Below are positions 10,801 through 20,882 of a DNA stretch of 64,000 nucleotides, piece by piece. A model generated the notes under the pieces. The model was not told where the DNA came from. It worked only from the letters and a program-made list of their open reading frames with translations, and searched no databases. The stretch is from Brachycybe producta (Eukaryota > Arthropoda > Diplopoda > Playtdesmida > Andrognathidae). The stretch lies in the NCBI GenBank assembly GCA_036925085.1, contig JAUPFP010000001.1, forward strand, positions 7,225,722 through 7,289,721, read 5' to 3'. Position numbers and translations under genes: made by a program. The stretch's first letter is position 1. The number at the start of each line of letters is the position of its first letter.

Positions 10801-12580
10801 CTAGGGCACACATCCCTTTAGGTCAAGTGGTTCTAGGGCACACATCCCTTTAGGTCAAGTGGTTCTAGGGCACACATCCCTTTAGGTCAAGTGGTTCTAG
10901 GGCACACATCCCTTTAGGTCAAGTGGTTCTAGGGCACACATCCCTTTAGGTCAAGTGGTTCTAGGGCACACATCCCTTTAGGTCAAGTGGTTCTAGGGCA
11001 CACATCCCTTTAGGTCAAGTGGTTCTAGGGCACACATCCCTTTAGGTCAAGTGGTTCTAGGGCACACATCCCTTTAGGTCAAGTGGTTCTAGGGCACACA
11101 TCCCTTTAGGTCAAGTGGTTCTAGGGCACACATCCCTTTAGGTCAAGTGGTTCTAGGGCACACATCCCTTTAGGTCAAGTGGTTCTAGGGCACACATCCC
11201 TTTAGGTCAAGTGGTTCTAGGGCACACATCCCTTTAGGTCAAGTGGTTCTAGGGCACACATCCCTTTAGGTCAAGTGGTTCTAGGGCACACATCCCTTTA
11301 GGTCAAGTGGTTCTGGGGCACACATCCCTTTAGGTCAAGTGGGTTTGGGGCACACATCCCTTTAGGTCAAGTGGGTTTGGGGCACACGTCCCTTTAGGTC
11401 AAGTGGGTTTGGGGCACACGTCCCTTTAGGTCAAGTGGGTTTGGGGCAAACGTCCCTTTAGGTCAAGTGGGTTTGGGGCAAACGTCCCTTTAGGTCAAGT
11501 GGGTTTGGGGCAAACGTCCCTTTAGGTCAAGTGGGTTTGGGGCAAACGTCCCTTTAGGTCAAGTGGGTTTGGGGCAAACATCCCTTTAGGTCAAGTGGGT
11601 TTGGGGCAAACGTCCCTTTAGGTCAAGTGGGTTTGGGGCAAACGTCCCTTTAGGTCAAGTGGGTTTGGGGCAAACGTCCCTTTAGGTCAAGTGGGTTTGG
11701 GGCAAACGTCCCTTTAGGTCAAGTGGGTTTGGGGCAAACGTCCCTTTAGGTCAAGTGGGTTTGGGGCAAACGTCCCTTTAGGTCAAGTGGGTTTGGGGCA
11801 AACGTCCCTTTAGGTCAAGTGGGTTTGGGGCAAACGTCCCTTTAGGTCAAGTGGGTTTGGGGCAAACGTCCCTTTAGGTCAAGTGGGTTTGGGGCAAACG
11901 TCCCTTTAGGTCAAGTGGGTTTGGGGCAAACGTCCCTTTAGGTCAAGTGGGTTTGGGGCAAACGTCCCTTTAGGTCAAGTGGGTTTGGGGCAAACGTCCC
12001 TTTAGGTCAAGTGGGTTTGGGGCAAACGTCCCTTTAGGTCAAGTGGGTTTGGGGCAAACGTCCCTTTAGGTCAAGTGGGTTTGGGGCAAACGTCCCTTTA
12101 GGTCAAGTGGGTTTGGGGCAAACGTCCCTTTAGGTCAAGTGGGTTTGGGGCAAACGTCCCTTTAGGTCAAGTGGGTTTGGGGCAAACGTCCCTTTAGGTC
12201 AAGTGGGTTTGGGGCAAACGTCCCTTTAGGTCAAGTGGGTTTGGGGCAAACGTCCCTTTAGGTCAAGTGGGTTTGGGGCAAACGTCCCTTTAGGTCAAGT
12301 GGTTTTGGGGCAAACGTCCCTTTAGGTCAAGTGGTTTTGGGGCAAACGTCCCTTTAGGTCAAGTGGTTTTGGGGCAAACGTCCCTTTAGGTCAAGTGGTT
12401 TTGGGGCAAACGTCCCTTTAGGTCAAGTGGTTTTGGGGCAAACGTCCCTTTAGGTCAAGTGGTTTTGGGGCAAACGTCCCTCCCGGGCAAGTGGTTTTGG
12501 GGCAAACGTCCCTCCCGGGCAAATGTCCCTATAGGGGAAGTGGTTTAGGGTAAATGTCCCTTTAGGACAAGTGGTTTAGG
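7830..12580. repeat. 32-bp satellite array with ordered variant blocks
   Basis: About 136 tandem 32-bp units between 8175 and 12530 (consensus GGGCAAACATCCCTTTAGG then CCAAGTGGTTCTA), with degenerate units on both sides. Variants occur in blocks: TTCTA to TGCTA at 8461; GCGAAC to GCAAAC at 8886; TGCTA back to TTCTA at 9421; AAAC to ACAC at about 10006; GGCC to GGTC at about 10086; TTCTAGGG to GTTTGGGG at about 11340; ACACAT to AAACGT between 11393 and 11448; GGGTTTG to GGTTTTG at about 12300. Few units deviate from their block. The 32-bp period is not a multiple of three, so no long ORF results. Confidence 0.95.
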
Positions 12581-12683
12581 GTTTTCATTGAATAAAACAG
12601 TATTGTTGGCTGAGCTAAATAGGAAATTTTTACTTTACATTTAACCCTTGGGCCACAGATTGAGAAACATTTGCATTATATTG

Positions 12684-13602
12684 TGACGGACCTTTTCGAC
12701 TTGGTAAAATCTGCTCAATTTGGGAGTAGGAGCGAGATTTCACTTGTATCTGAAGTGGTTGGCTAGGAAACTTATTCTACCTGGCCCGGGAGGACTAGGC
12801 CCATGTAATACCTAGTTAACGTCCTCACTAGTATCTTTGCAAAAACTCTCACAGTTTTGAGGATCTTTTGTCTTTGTACTCTGGCGGACTTTCATCCGTA
12901 AATTACCCTTGAAGATGGTATTGACTACTTGGCTTGAAGTTGCAGGTTTGCAAAGGATCGTTGACTTAAAAGTGGACGATGAAGTGTAAAGCTGCAATTG
13001 ATGATGAATGCAAAGTCGTAGAAATAATAAATAAATAAATTCACTACTAGTTTTAAAGTTTTAAAGGAGTTTATTTCAGAAATAAAAATAATATTCAGAA
13101 CTTGGTTTAACACACAAAAATCGTTTCTAGAATCTATCCCAAATAGATTTTGTGTTTCAGAAAATGAACTCTCTAGAAATCTATCCCAAAGCGGGCATAG
13201 ATTCTGTCTTTCAGAAAGTGCACACCAAACATAAAAACACGTCTCTATTTATACCCTGAGAATCCACAAGTCGGATTCTCAGGACACTTTTCTCTGATTT
13301 ATTAATTATAAGTTTGAGACCAAATAGACCAATCAAAAGATTGGTCTAATTGGCCGAACTGCTGACAGGCGTTTTTCTAAAACGGGGAAAAAAGGTAAAC
13401 AACTTCAAATTAAACCATAATACAATGGTAATGAGGGGAGAAACGATAAGGTCAAGTTAAAAATAGAATCTGGGTCAATCGGTACCTAAATGTACCGAGT
13501 GGCTCAGAAGCTACAAACAAAATACAGAGAATAGACAAAGTTTGAAACCCCAAAATAAACGGCGCTAAATAAAATAAAAAGCGGTGGTCCCAAAACGTCT
13601 CA
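12684..13602 (+). mobile_element. Solo LTR, family C, copy 1
   Basis: Starts TGACGGACC, ends CGTCTCA, and is flanked by ATATTG on both sides (12678-12683 and 13603-13608). The uninterrupted sequence exists at 5549-5567 and 46140, confirming insertion. It shares the start, the central TCCTCACTAG..CTTTGC(A) region and the end with copies at 31842 and 63446. No internal element sequence is attached. The lineage is probably Ty3/gypsy or BEL; the duplication length does not decide. Confidence 0.85.
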
Positions 13603-13608
13603 ATATTG

Positions 13609-14536
13609 CTTAAAAATTCGAACCCTAATTATTATTAATAGTATAGTCAATATTAAAATACAAAAGGAATTCAAAATGCAATTTTTATTTTAGTAGAATA
13701 AAATGTGGAAATATCTATAAGGTATTTTTCAAAAAACATCCCAATCCCATTTGGAAAAACAACATATTTTCAGTGGTGCACTGGTGCAGTTACATCATAT
13801 TTAAAGTTTAGCTTTCTGCTAAGCAAAATCATAGTGAAAGAAGACATAGTTAATTAGAATTTCAGAATGTGGCCTAACAGATTAACAACGTAACTTCAAT
13901 AAAACGAATGCAGTGCTTGGTTATTGCATTATTATAAATACAATAATGAGGCTAAGGGCTTTTTTTCAGATAGCTAAACAAATAAAAACTTGGGAATGTG
14001 GACATAAACATTAAAAAACAAAACAAAAAAGGTGCCACACATTTTGAGAATAATCTCAGGGCCTTTTTTTTATCTGAACCACTTAAGAGTTGTTAAGTTT
14101 GACTGCAAAATGTTGTTGCAGGTGGCTGGGGTGTGTGATTGACTACGTATTGCTATGAAAAGATCTTTTTAGCAACTTTTGAACTTCTGTCATCAGAAGG
14201 TGGTCGATTTAGACCACCAATGAGTGTTATCTTTTTCACACTAACTGCTTTGCAACCACCTCAACACTCTTGTCTGTTGTTCACTTTGTATGACAGTGAA
14301 AAATACTTCCTGGTCAAAGTCCATTTCGTCTGGAATAGTTAACGAAGCCTTTCATGTCATCGGTAATGACAACATTTTTGCAGTTTGCATAACTGCAGTA
14401 ACAAGCACTTTCCAACCACCACCATCAATTCGACTTATCATATATAGCAACAAGCCCACAACATTTTGAAGTCAAGCTTAATTACACAAAGTGGTTTCCA
14501 TGAAAAGGCCCTTAGTGTGCACTGTTGCTCTGTTGC
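13609..14536. other. Block-specific non-coding flank, second unit
   Basis: Diverged copy of 5570-6521 and 46150-47107. It is interrupted on its left by the family C LTR. No independent gene is seen. Confidence 0.5.
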
Positions 14537-15019
14537 TCACTCTTGCTCTAATTTAATAGGATGTTCTCTTGTAATATGTTGGCCCTTATATACCCCTTTA
14601 CCATGATACTGATAAACGACGAAAAAAATTTTCTGTTCATGATCCTTGACTTCCACAAAACAGTTGCAATTTGAGGGTGAAGTAAATACTCCCTTGGTTC
14701 CATCACCATGCTGTCCGTGACAGAACAAAGTACACAAATGTTGTGTAGTGATCTCCACCTGATGAGTACGAAGTTCTGGAACCAAATCTTTTGCTTGGAT
14801 ACGATCGAAGTTTGCTGTCGTGTGGACATCACCATCATGAAAACAGTTGCATTCTCCTGTAGTTTCATTCAAAATGGCTCTGCTAGTCGCTGCTTCTTTC
14901 TGACAGACAAGTTGACATTGCCCTTGCAGTATTTCAACAGTTTCATAATCCATTTTGGCAGCTTCAAGTACATGCTCTATAATCAAGACATATAATAACA
15001 TTAGATAACACACATGCAT
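14537..15019 (-). CDS. Secreted two-module Cys-rich protein, copy 2
   Basis: 160 codons from an ATG; the most diverged of the three copies. The leader (LMLLYVLIIEHVLEA), both C-x3-C-x17-C-x-C modules and the linker HDGDVHTTANFDRIQAKDL are retained. The 17-residue interior of the second module is almost wholly replaced (GQHGDGTKGVFTSPS region) without any change of length, which suggests a structural constraint. The C-terminal tail differs and lacks the extra Cys seen after NGE in the other copies. The in-frame acceptor-like TTATAG|AG would start the exon at 14976 in phase 1. A signal-peptide exon with a phase-1 GTAAG donor lies 1.6 kb upstream on the same strand (16570-16651), so splicing is plausible. 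Function unknown. Confidence 0.7.
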   Translation of the reverse strand: MHVCYLMLLYVLIIEHVLEAAKMDYETVEILQGQCQLVCQKEAATSRAILNETTGECNCFHDGDVHTTANFDRIQAKDLVPELRTHQVEITTQHLCTLFCHGQHGDGTKGVFTSPSNCNCFVEVKDHEQKIFFVVYQYHGKGVYKGQHITREHPIKLEQE

Positions 15020-15239
15020 CTGTGCAATACATCATGCAGACAAACAAAAAAGAAACTTTAAGGTTCTGGTTATGATCTTACAGTATTAATAAAAATGAAT
15101 AAATTTGCTGTTTAGCTCAAGTACTTTGGAGCAGGTTATCGACTTAGACAAATAACTGCAATGAATTAATATATATATAGTTTTCCTTGTCTGCAAGTTC
15201 GTAACACTCAAAGTTTACTAACTAAAGGGTGCCTGAATA

Positions 15240-15325
15240 GAAAATGTGGTAATGTCACTGACTACTAACCTTGAGGTCGGTAGTTTCAATTCTGCTGGTG
15301 TCAATTCACTATTTATTTAAAAACT
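15240..15325 (+). repeat. tRNA-like (SINE-like) fragment
   Basis: TGGTAATGTCACTGACTACTAACC followed by GAGGTCGGTAGTTTCAATTC. Same relic as at 7620 and 48215, with the B box mutated here. Confidence 0.3.
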
Positions 15326-15429
15326 AGCAGTGAAATCCCTCGTTGGGTGGTTTATTTTTACTTTAAATTTAAAAAGAATGTACATGACTTTTTTAATTTT
15401 AAATTATAGACTTACCAAACGGTTTTAGG

Positions 15430-15795
15430 GCAAATGTCTCTAGTGAAAATGGTTTTATAACAAACCTCCCTTCCGGCCAAGTGGTGATTTTTGGGCCAAC
15501 CGTCCCTCCTTCAGGCCAAGTGGGGATTTTCGGGCCAACTGTCCCTCCTTCAGGCCAATTGGGGATTTTCGGGTCAACCGTCCCTCTTTCAGGGCAAGTG
15601 GGGGTTTTCGGGCCAACCGCCCCTCCTTCAGGGCAAGTGGGGGTTTTCGGGCCAACCGTCCCTCCTTCAGGGCAAGTGGGGGTTTTCGGGCCAACCGTCC
15701 CTCCTTCAGGGCACGTGGTTTAGAAAAAATATTCCTTTAGGGCAAGTGGTTTAGGGAAAATGTTCCTTTAGGGCAAGTGATTTTTGGGCAAATGC
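15430..15795. repeat. 39-bp satellite array (GGGCAAA family)
   Basis: Six to seven units of about 39 bp (GGCAAGTGGGGGTTTTCGGG then CCAACCGTCCCTCCTTCAG), flanked by degenerate 31-32 bp units. Because 39 is a multiple of three, both strands carry 79 to 87 codon open frames, which I regard as artefacts. The array ends in the linker GCAAATGCCACACACCCCTC shared with 51280-51310. Confidence 0.9.
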
Positions 15796-16183
15796 CACAC
15801 ACCCCTCTCAAGTTGAGGTGACAACCTTTGCCACTTAATTGAGGGGTAGACATTTGTCTTTATAAATTTAAAATGGCGTTGATTGCATGGTGGTTCATGA
15901 AAAGTCACTTCATTTTTAATTTTTTTTCTGATTTTAATAATTTTTAATTTTAAAAATTATTTTGGCAATCGTTCGGTAAATCTTGACGATATTTTGACGA
16001 GAAATTTCTGGAGGTAATGGTCTTATTAGAAAGTAACCCGTGTGATCAAGTGATTGAAATTTTTTTCATCATAAAAAGAAACGTACAAATGATGTTTTTG
16101 TAAATTTTTCTGTCCAAGGACGGGCTACACTACTAGTAATATAAGGGTTAAGGCAAAGTCATGACTTAACAAAAATACAGTTC

Positions 16184-16651
16184 TTATTCATTTTTAAATT
16201 TGTTGTTGATATTCATGTTGTTTCCATATAAAATCTTCACAAACTTCTTAAGAAGATTATAAACACTATCCTCTTCAAGTTTTCTTGAGCAATCAATTTC
16301 GTTTGCTGTAATGCCAATTATGCTCGCATGTAAAAATATATAGACCCCCCCCCCCCAAAATATCCTATTTGAGGAACATGAAAGTGACACCATTTTCCCC
16401 CCTTAATTGAGTTAGTACTTTCCAAATTATGAATTTTAACAATGCATTTCAGATGTACATTTATTTCTCTGCTAAAGGCCTTCATGGCTGCTTAGTTCTT
16501 TTTCAAATTGAAATTTAAATCTACAATTCCACAGATCTTATGCAAATTGAGTTATCTATTGTTTCTTACCATCAGTTGCATTAACGTCATCAATCAGTTG
16601 GAATGCAATCAAGAGTAGGCCTACAGTAGATAAAACGACTTTTCCACACAT
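16184..16651 (-). CDS. Small secreted peptide gene, two exons
   Basis: Not in the simple ORFs. Exon 1 (CDS 16651 to 16570, preceded by TTTTTTAG acceptor at 16659-16660) encodes 27 residues beginning MCGKVVLSTVGLLLIAFQL, a clear signal peptide ending near VNA. The GTAAG donor follows in phase 1. Exon 2 (16305 to 16184) after CATTACAG continues in the matching phase with ANEIDCSRKLEEDSVYN and ends at TAA, for a total of 67 residues. The copy at 57671-57758 keeps exon 1, with a 6-nt in-frame change in the hydrophobic core, an identical donor and the same phase. There the CAG acceptor of this exon 2 is mutated, but a similar exon lies at 57458-57507. Exon 1 could instead splice to the Cys-rich exon at 14976. 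Function unknown. Confidence 0.55.
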
Positions 16652-18048
16652 TCTGCACCTAAAAAAACAAAATTATGAATCTATTTCTTTTTATTAAAAT
16701 ATGTAGAGAGTTACATGAAAAGTTTATGATTTTTACATAAAAATGGAGTGAGTAAAATGTTAAATCTTATCTACTTTCGAATCTTACTGTTGTGTATCTT
16801 TAAAACTAATTTATTATAGATATATGGAGTCAATAGAACAGCCACAGTCCAAGTGCCTAACAATTGAGAATGAGCTCCTTTTATACCCAAATCTAGGTTC
16901 TAGAATATTCTAGAACCAACATTCCATTTAAATTATGTTTAAGTCATAAAGAGAGGTTATAACATTCATTACATATATTCAATATACTTTACACATTACA
17001 CTTACCTTTTTGGTAAACCCTTAAAAGTAATTTAAAAAGTTCTGATAAAAGTGACTTCAAGTGCGTTACTATTGCAATGTAAATGATATAACGATGTATG
17101 TAATCTATGCCATTATATAGGGAATAGGTTCTAACATAACAATAGGGTTACCACACATGTGGTGGTAACATTCTATTTCTTTTTCATTTGTAAAAAACAA
17201 GCTTTATGTGATGGGTACACGTATCAGAAGCAGCTTTATGTTATAGTATGCACGTATCATAAGAACTTTTTAAAATGACTATAACAAAGAAACTCATTTA
17301 TCTATTATCGAAAAACAGGGTTAGAAACAGTTATGCTTGGTACACGTATCAGAAAAACTTCCCAAATATTTTTTCTTATACGTGTACCTTCATAATTTTA
17401 TCTATTACCGAAAAACAGGGTTGGAAAAAAATATGATTTATTTTCAGTAAACTGTGAGTTTTGTTTTATTAAATCCCGGTTTTTATTTAGATCATACAAA
17501 ATGGTACTAATACATGAAATCCAAAAAAGTTGTAAAATGAAAATGGCAAATTATATAAATGAAAAATTCATATAAATGAAAAAACAAACTAAAAGAAGTA
17601 AAAAAAAATGATAAGTCTTGAAATAAGTTATTCGTAGCACCATCAACTGTTTTCTGTTTCATTACTAAAAAGTAAAAATGTGTGCATATATTTTATAAAA
17701 AAAAAACATGAAAATTCACTAAGAAACTTTTGTCTAGTTTGCTTCCAATAAAATAAAAAAAAAATAATTTCAAATCCTCTTTTCGTTTTTTTTTTTTTAT
17801 AGAAACTCAGCTAGCGGTGTTGCTTGACCATCTGCGATATTTTTGGAAAAAAAATCACCGGTGATCTATGCCATAATAATACAACAAACTATTTTTTAGC
17901 TCACTCCGATAAATAATTCCAGAGATATGGGCACCTTGAAGTTTAACCCTTTTTGGCAAAGTGGTCTAATGCCATAAATGATACCTCTGGAACTATTAAG
18001 AGATAAAGACATGGGGTTTGCTGGAAATTAACGCCATTGCTTGAAGGA

Positions 18049-18419
18049 TTAAGGCCCTCCTCACACGTGGATACTGAAATTGCTTGGATACTAGGATACT
18101 CGGCGACTGAGCGACACACCATGAGCATTTCAATGGCGCCACTCAGACGGGGATACTGGAGTAGGGGAGACTAGAAGACCTTGGCAACAAGAAGACAGGC
18201 GACTCAACGCGCTATAGTCCCCTAGATACTCCTGTCGGCTGAATATCGTTCATCATCGTTGGTTTGGTCTATTTCACCGCTTCTTTTTATCTTGCCAAGT
18301 CGTTTTTTAGTAGCGCTGTATGAGGATGACGAGATACTCGAGTCGTCCAGTCTCTCAGTCTACTAGTCTCCAGGCTGCTCGAGACGCAACTTCAGTATCC
18401 ACCTGTGAGGAGGGCCTAA
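18049..18419. mobile_element. MITE-like TIR element in R1
   Basis: The ends are inverted repeats: AAGGCCCTCCTCACACGTGG on the left and the complement of AGGCCCTCCTCACAGGTGG on the right, extending into GATACTGAA. About 370 bp, no ORF, absent from the R1 copy near 59200. No clear target duplication. Confidence 0.7.
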
Positions 18420-19375
18420 GAAACATGCAGTTATCAACTTAAAGGAGCCATAATATATTGTTTAAAATTGAAACAAACTAACAAGAAACTGAATCTGTGT
18501 CAAGTAGGTAATATACCTAAAAGGTATACTACCTATTTTTCGTGATGAGATGGGCAGAGTAAGCCATTTCCATCAATATTACATTAAAGTCCGTTTCGTG
18601 CTTTTTCCAATGACGCAAGATTCATATTTTACAATTTAAGAGGCTACATCGCAAAATTACTTTGAAAAAATCTCCGCAAAAAGCGCAAGCATCGTTTTTC
18701 TATTGAGCCCATAGATCCCGTGTTAAAGAAAAAAACGTTAATTTTTAAAATACACAGCAGTCGCGGCGACAATATGTTTATTTTTCATATTTAAAGCTGT
18801 CCAATTTTGATGGTTCAAAGTGCAATTTGCACCTTAAATATATGCTGATCGAGTGATAAATTGGTAATTAAGTACGGTTCTATTTTTAAAAACTATTTCA
18901 AAATCGCGAATTTCTAACTCTTATGTTAAAAACATCCATTGAAATGCTCGCAAAAACACGTAAAAATAATTAAAAAAAAAAACAGAAAAAATCCAGCACG
19001 TGCAGCAATGTGTTGGCTTCACTGGTTTAATTGTGTTTTTTTTTAAATTATTTTACGTATTTTACGAGCATTTTAATGGATGTTTTTTTCTTATTTGGGC
19101 ACACTCAATGGAGTTTAACACAAGTTAGAAATTTCCAATCTTAAGATGTTTTAAAAATACCAAGGACCCTTATCAATTTTTTCTCATTCTATCACTAGGA
19201 AGCACTTCAAAATCATTTTATTACTATGCGCAACATTGGGCCATTTCACAGGATTAATGTGCCAATGTTGAGCTAAACCTCGAAAGTGTGAACAAAATTG
19301 GACTTCGGTTGTCAAAAGTGCAATATAACTTCTACATATTTAATGAAAAGAAAATAGAAAGATGACAGAAAGAAC

Positions 19376-19571
19376 GGAGCATGCTGTGCATTCTCAGGCT
19401 CTTTGGCACACGTGCACGTGCATGTCGCTCCCTTTCATTTCCATAGCAACGGCACATATGACGCATTCTCTCTTTCTAAGAACTGAGAGGCGACAAAGAC
19501 GAGAAAACAGGTGCAATGATATCAACATGACGTCATGGCATTGTATCATAGAAAAAATGATGGGGTCATCA
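19376..19571. promoter_or_regulatory. Conserved cis-motif cluster in R1
   Basis: Contains CACGTG within ACACGTGCACGTGC, an RFX-like TTTCCATAGCAACGG, a palindromic TGACGTCA at 19528-19535 and GGGGTCATCAC. The same order occurs near 22976-23165, 28510-28700 and 60150-60310. Motif identity is by eye; function is inference. Confidence 0.35.
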
Positions 19572-19752
19572 CAGTTTCAACCAGGGGTGCCCCCCAAAGC
19601 CAGTGGAGAATTCACCCCCCCCCCCCCCCAAACCAAATGCTGAAAGTGTTTTTTTTTTATAACTTTTCAAATGTAATTTTCATCAGTTTTAAAATGATCG
19701 AATTTTACATTGTTTGCATAAAAGTTTTGTGAATAAGTTTCAATTGGCCATA

Positions 19753-20729
19753 AAGCTCCTATGACACAAGCAACTTTTGATGCAATAAAACGTGTAATGT
19801 GACATGCAACTTCAATGTTTATAGTGTGATAAAACTACTTGATAAAATTTTCCTTTCAACTAGTGTCAAACTCAGTCTCACCGAGTTGAACAGGTTCAAC
19901 TTTGAGAGACTTTTCAAGTAAACTTTTCTGACAAACAACCAATCAGGCCGTTTGCCGGAAATGACATATGTAACATTGAACGAATTCCCGGTTTCATGAC
20001 TTCCTGTTAGTTGACCACAATTAGACCTGTGCGCCGCGGGGCGAAACCGCCGCCGCCGGTGTTTTTGAAGCTAAAAACGCCGCCGCTCGCCGCTTGTACT
20101 TTTTTTTTAAAACCCGCCGCCACTCGCCGCCGGTGTATGACCGGCGGCCGCCGAATTCAAATTTGTTTTGTTTCAAAATCTGCCATAGGAATGAAATGAT
20201 ACCGTATTTGATATTTATCGATTTCAATTTATATCGATAATTACCATATTCAATATATCGATAAATCGATATATTTGTTCGATATGTTCAATTCCAGACG
20301 CCGGTAGTCGCCGCCGCCGCCGCTGCTCGTATTTACGCTCGCCCGCCGCCGCCGATCAATATGCTACGGCGCACAGGTCTAATCACAATATGGACACAAA
20401 CCAAGGGGCCAGACATTGAAGAAAATCATGTACGATTTTCACTAAGATTCACAGCAGATCGTGTGGATCGTACTGGATAATCCAGAATAGAATTGAAATT
20501 CTAAAATTCAGTAAAACGCGGATTAGAAGTAAAATGGCTTCCGATGCCGTACGAGATTGACCCGAATGTCGGCCCCCTTGACATAAACGAAGTTTTAAAA
20601 CATTGATTGCAACTAGGTTGCATAGTGTGATATAGAAGTTTATCACAAAGTTCTAGTTGCAAGTCACATCACAGGTTGCATTGCAAATGGAATTAATTGC
20701 ATTGGAGGTTGCTAGTGTGATAGGGACTT
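19753..20729. mobile_element. Non-autonomous TIR element, TA-flanked
   Basis: The left end AAGCTCCTATGACACAAGCAAC and the complement of the right end (AAGTCCCTATCACACTAGCAAC) are inverted repeats. Both ends sit next to TA. No ORF is recognised. A second TIR element (20022-20381) is inserted within it. Confidence 0.6.
20022..20381. mobile_element. hAT-type MITE
   Basis: 360 bp. The TIRs are TAGACCTGTGCGCCG and its complement. The flanks ACCACAAT and ATCACAAT form an 8-bp target duplication with one mismatch, typical of hAT. Its arms are built of CGCCGCCGC repeats, very GC-rich against the AT-rich surroundings, with an AT-rich centre of ATATCGATA words. The 60-odd-codon ORFs in it are not genes. 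Confidence 0.75.
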
Positions 20730-20882
20730 TAAACTTTGGAATACATGAACATTATGTTATAGTATACTCTTGCTATCAATTCCGGTGAGCCTAGCGAGCC
20801 ATAAGAAAACAACACTTATAATATGACGTATAACAGTGGTTGAAACACTACTTTCAAATAAAATATAATAAAACTAGTGGGG

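Larger units (their letters stand above)
4690..19575. repeat. Paralogous block 1 (matches 44453-60345)
   Basis: Order and orientation match block 2: Cys-rich gene fragment, shared non-coding flank, Cys-rich ORF, tRNA-like fragment, GGGCAAA satellite, the linker CACCCCTCTCAAGTTG..GAGGTGACAACCTTTGCC, then repeat R1 with the signal-peptide exon. Block 1 additionally has an internal tandem copy of the gene-plus-satellite unit (from about 12587) and a solo LTR at 12684. The arrangement implies an old segmental duplication followed by independent insertions. Confidence 0.75.
15845..19575. repeat. Dispersed repeat R1, copy 1
   Basis: Matches 56945-60345 over its length, and its right part also matches 22673-23230 and 27993-28807. 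It contains a two-exon signal-peptide gene on the minus strand (see 16184-16651), stretches with ACACGTATCAGAAAAAC, and at its right end a conserved GC-richer segment with CACGTG and TGACGTCA motifs. No transposase or TIR is seen. It is probably duplicated host DNA, not a mobile element. A MITE-like insert is at 18049-18419. Confidence 0.75.

Noticed and set aside
8175-12530. CRISPR-like array of 32-bp repeats
   Set aside because: The units are directly contiguous with no unique spacers, no cas genes are present and the context is animal. It is a satellite.
15455-15754. Repetitive proteins (79-87 codons) on both strands
   Set aside because: The frames exist only because the 39-bp satellite period is a multiple of three; both strands and two frames are open at once.
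15785-15855. Short inverted repeat ACCCCTCTCAAGTT / AATTGAGGGGT as a mini-transposon
   Set aside because: The segment between is the normal linker also present at 54911-55015, and the right arm is the start of R1.
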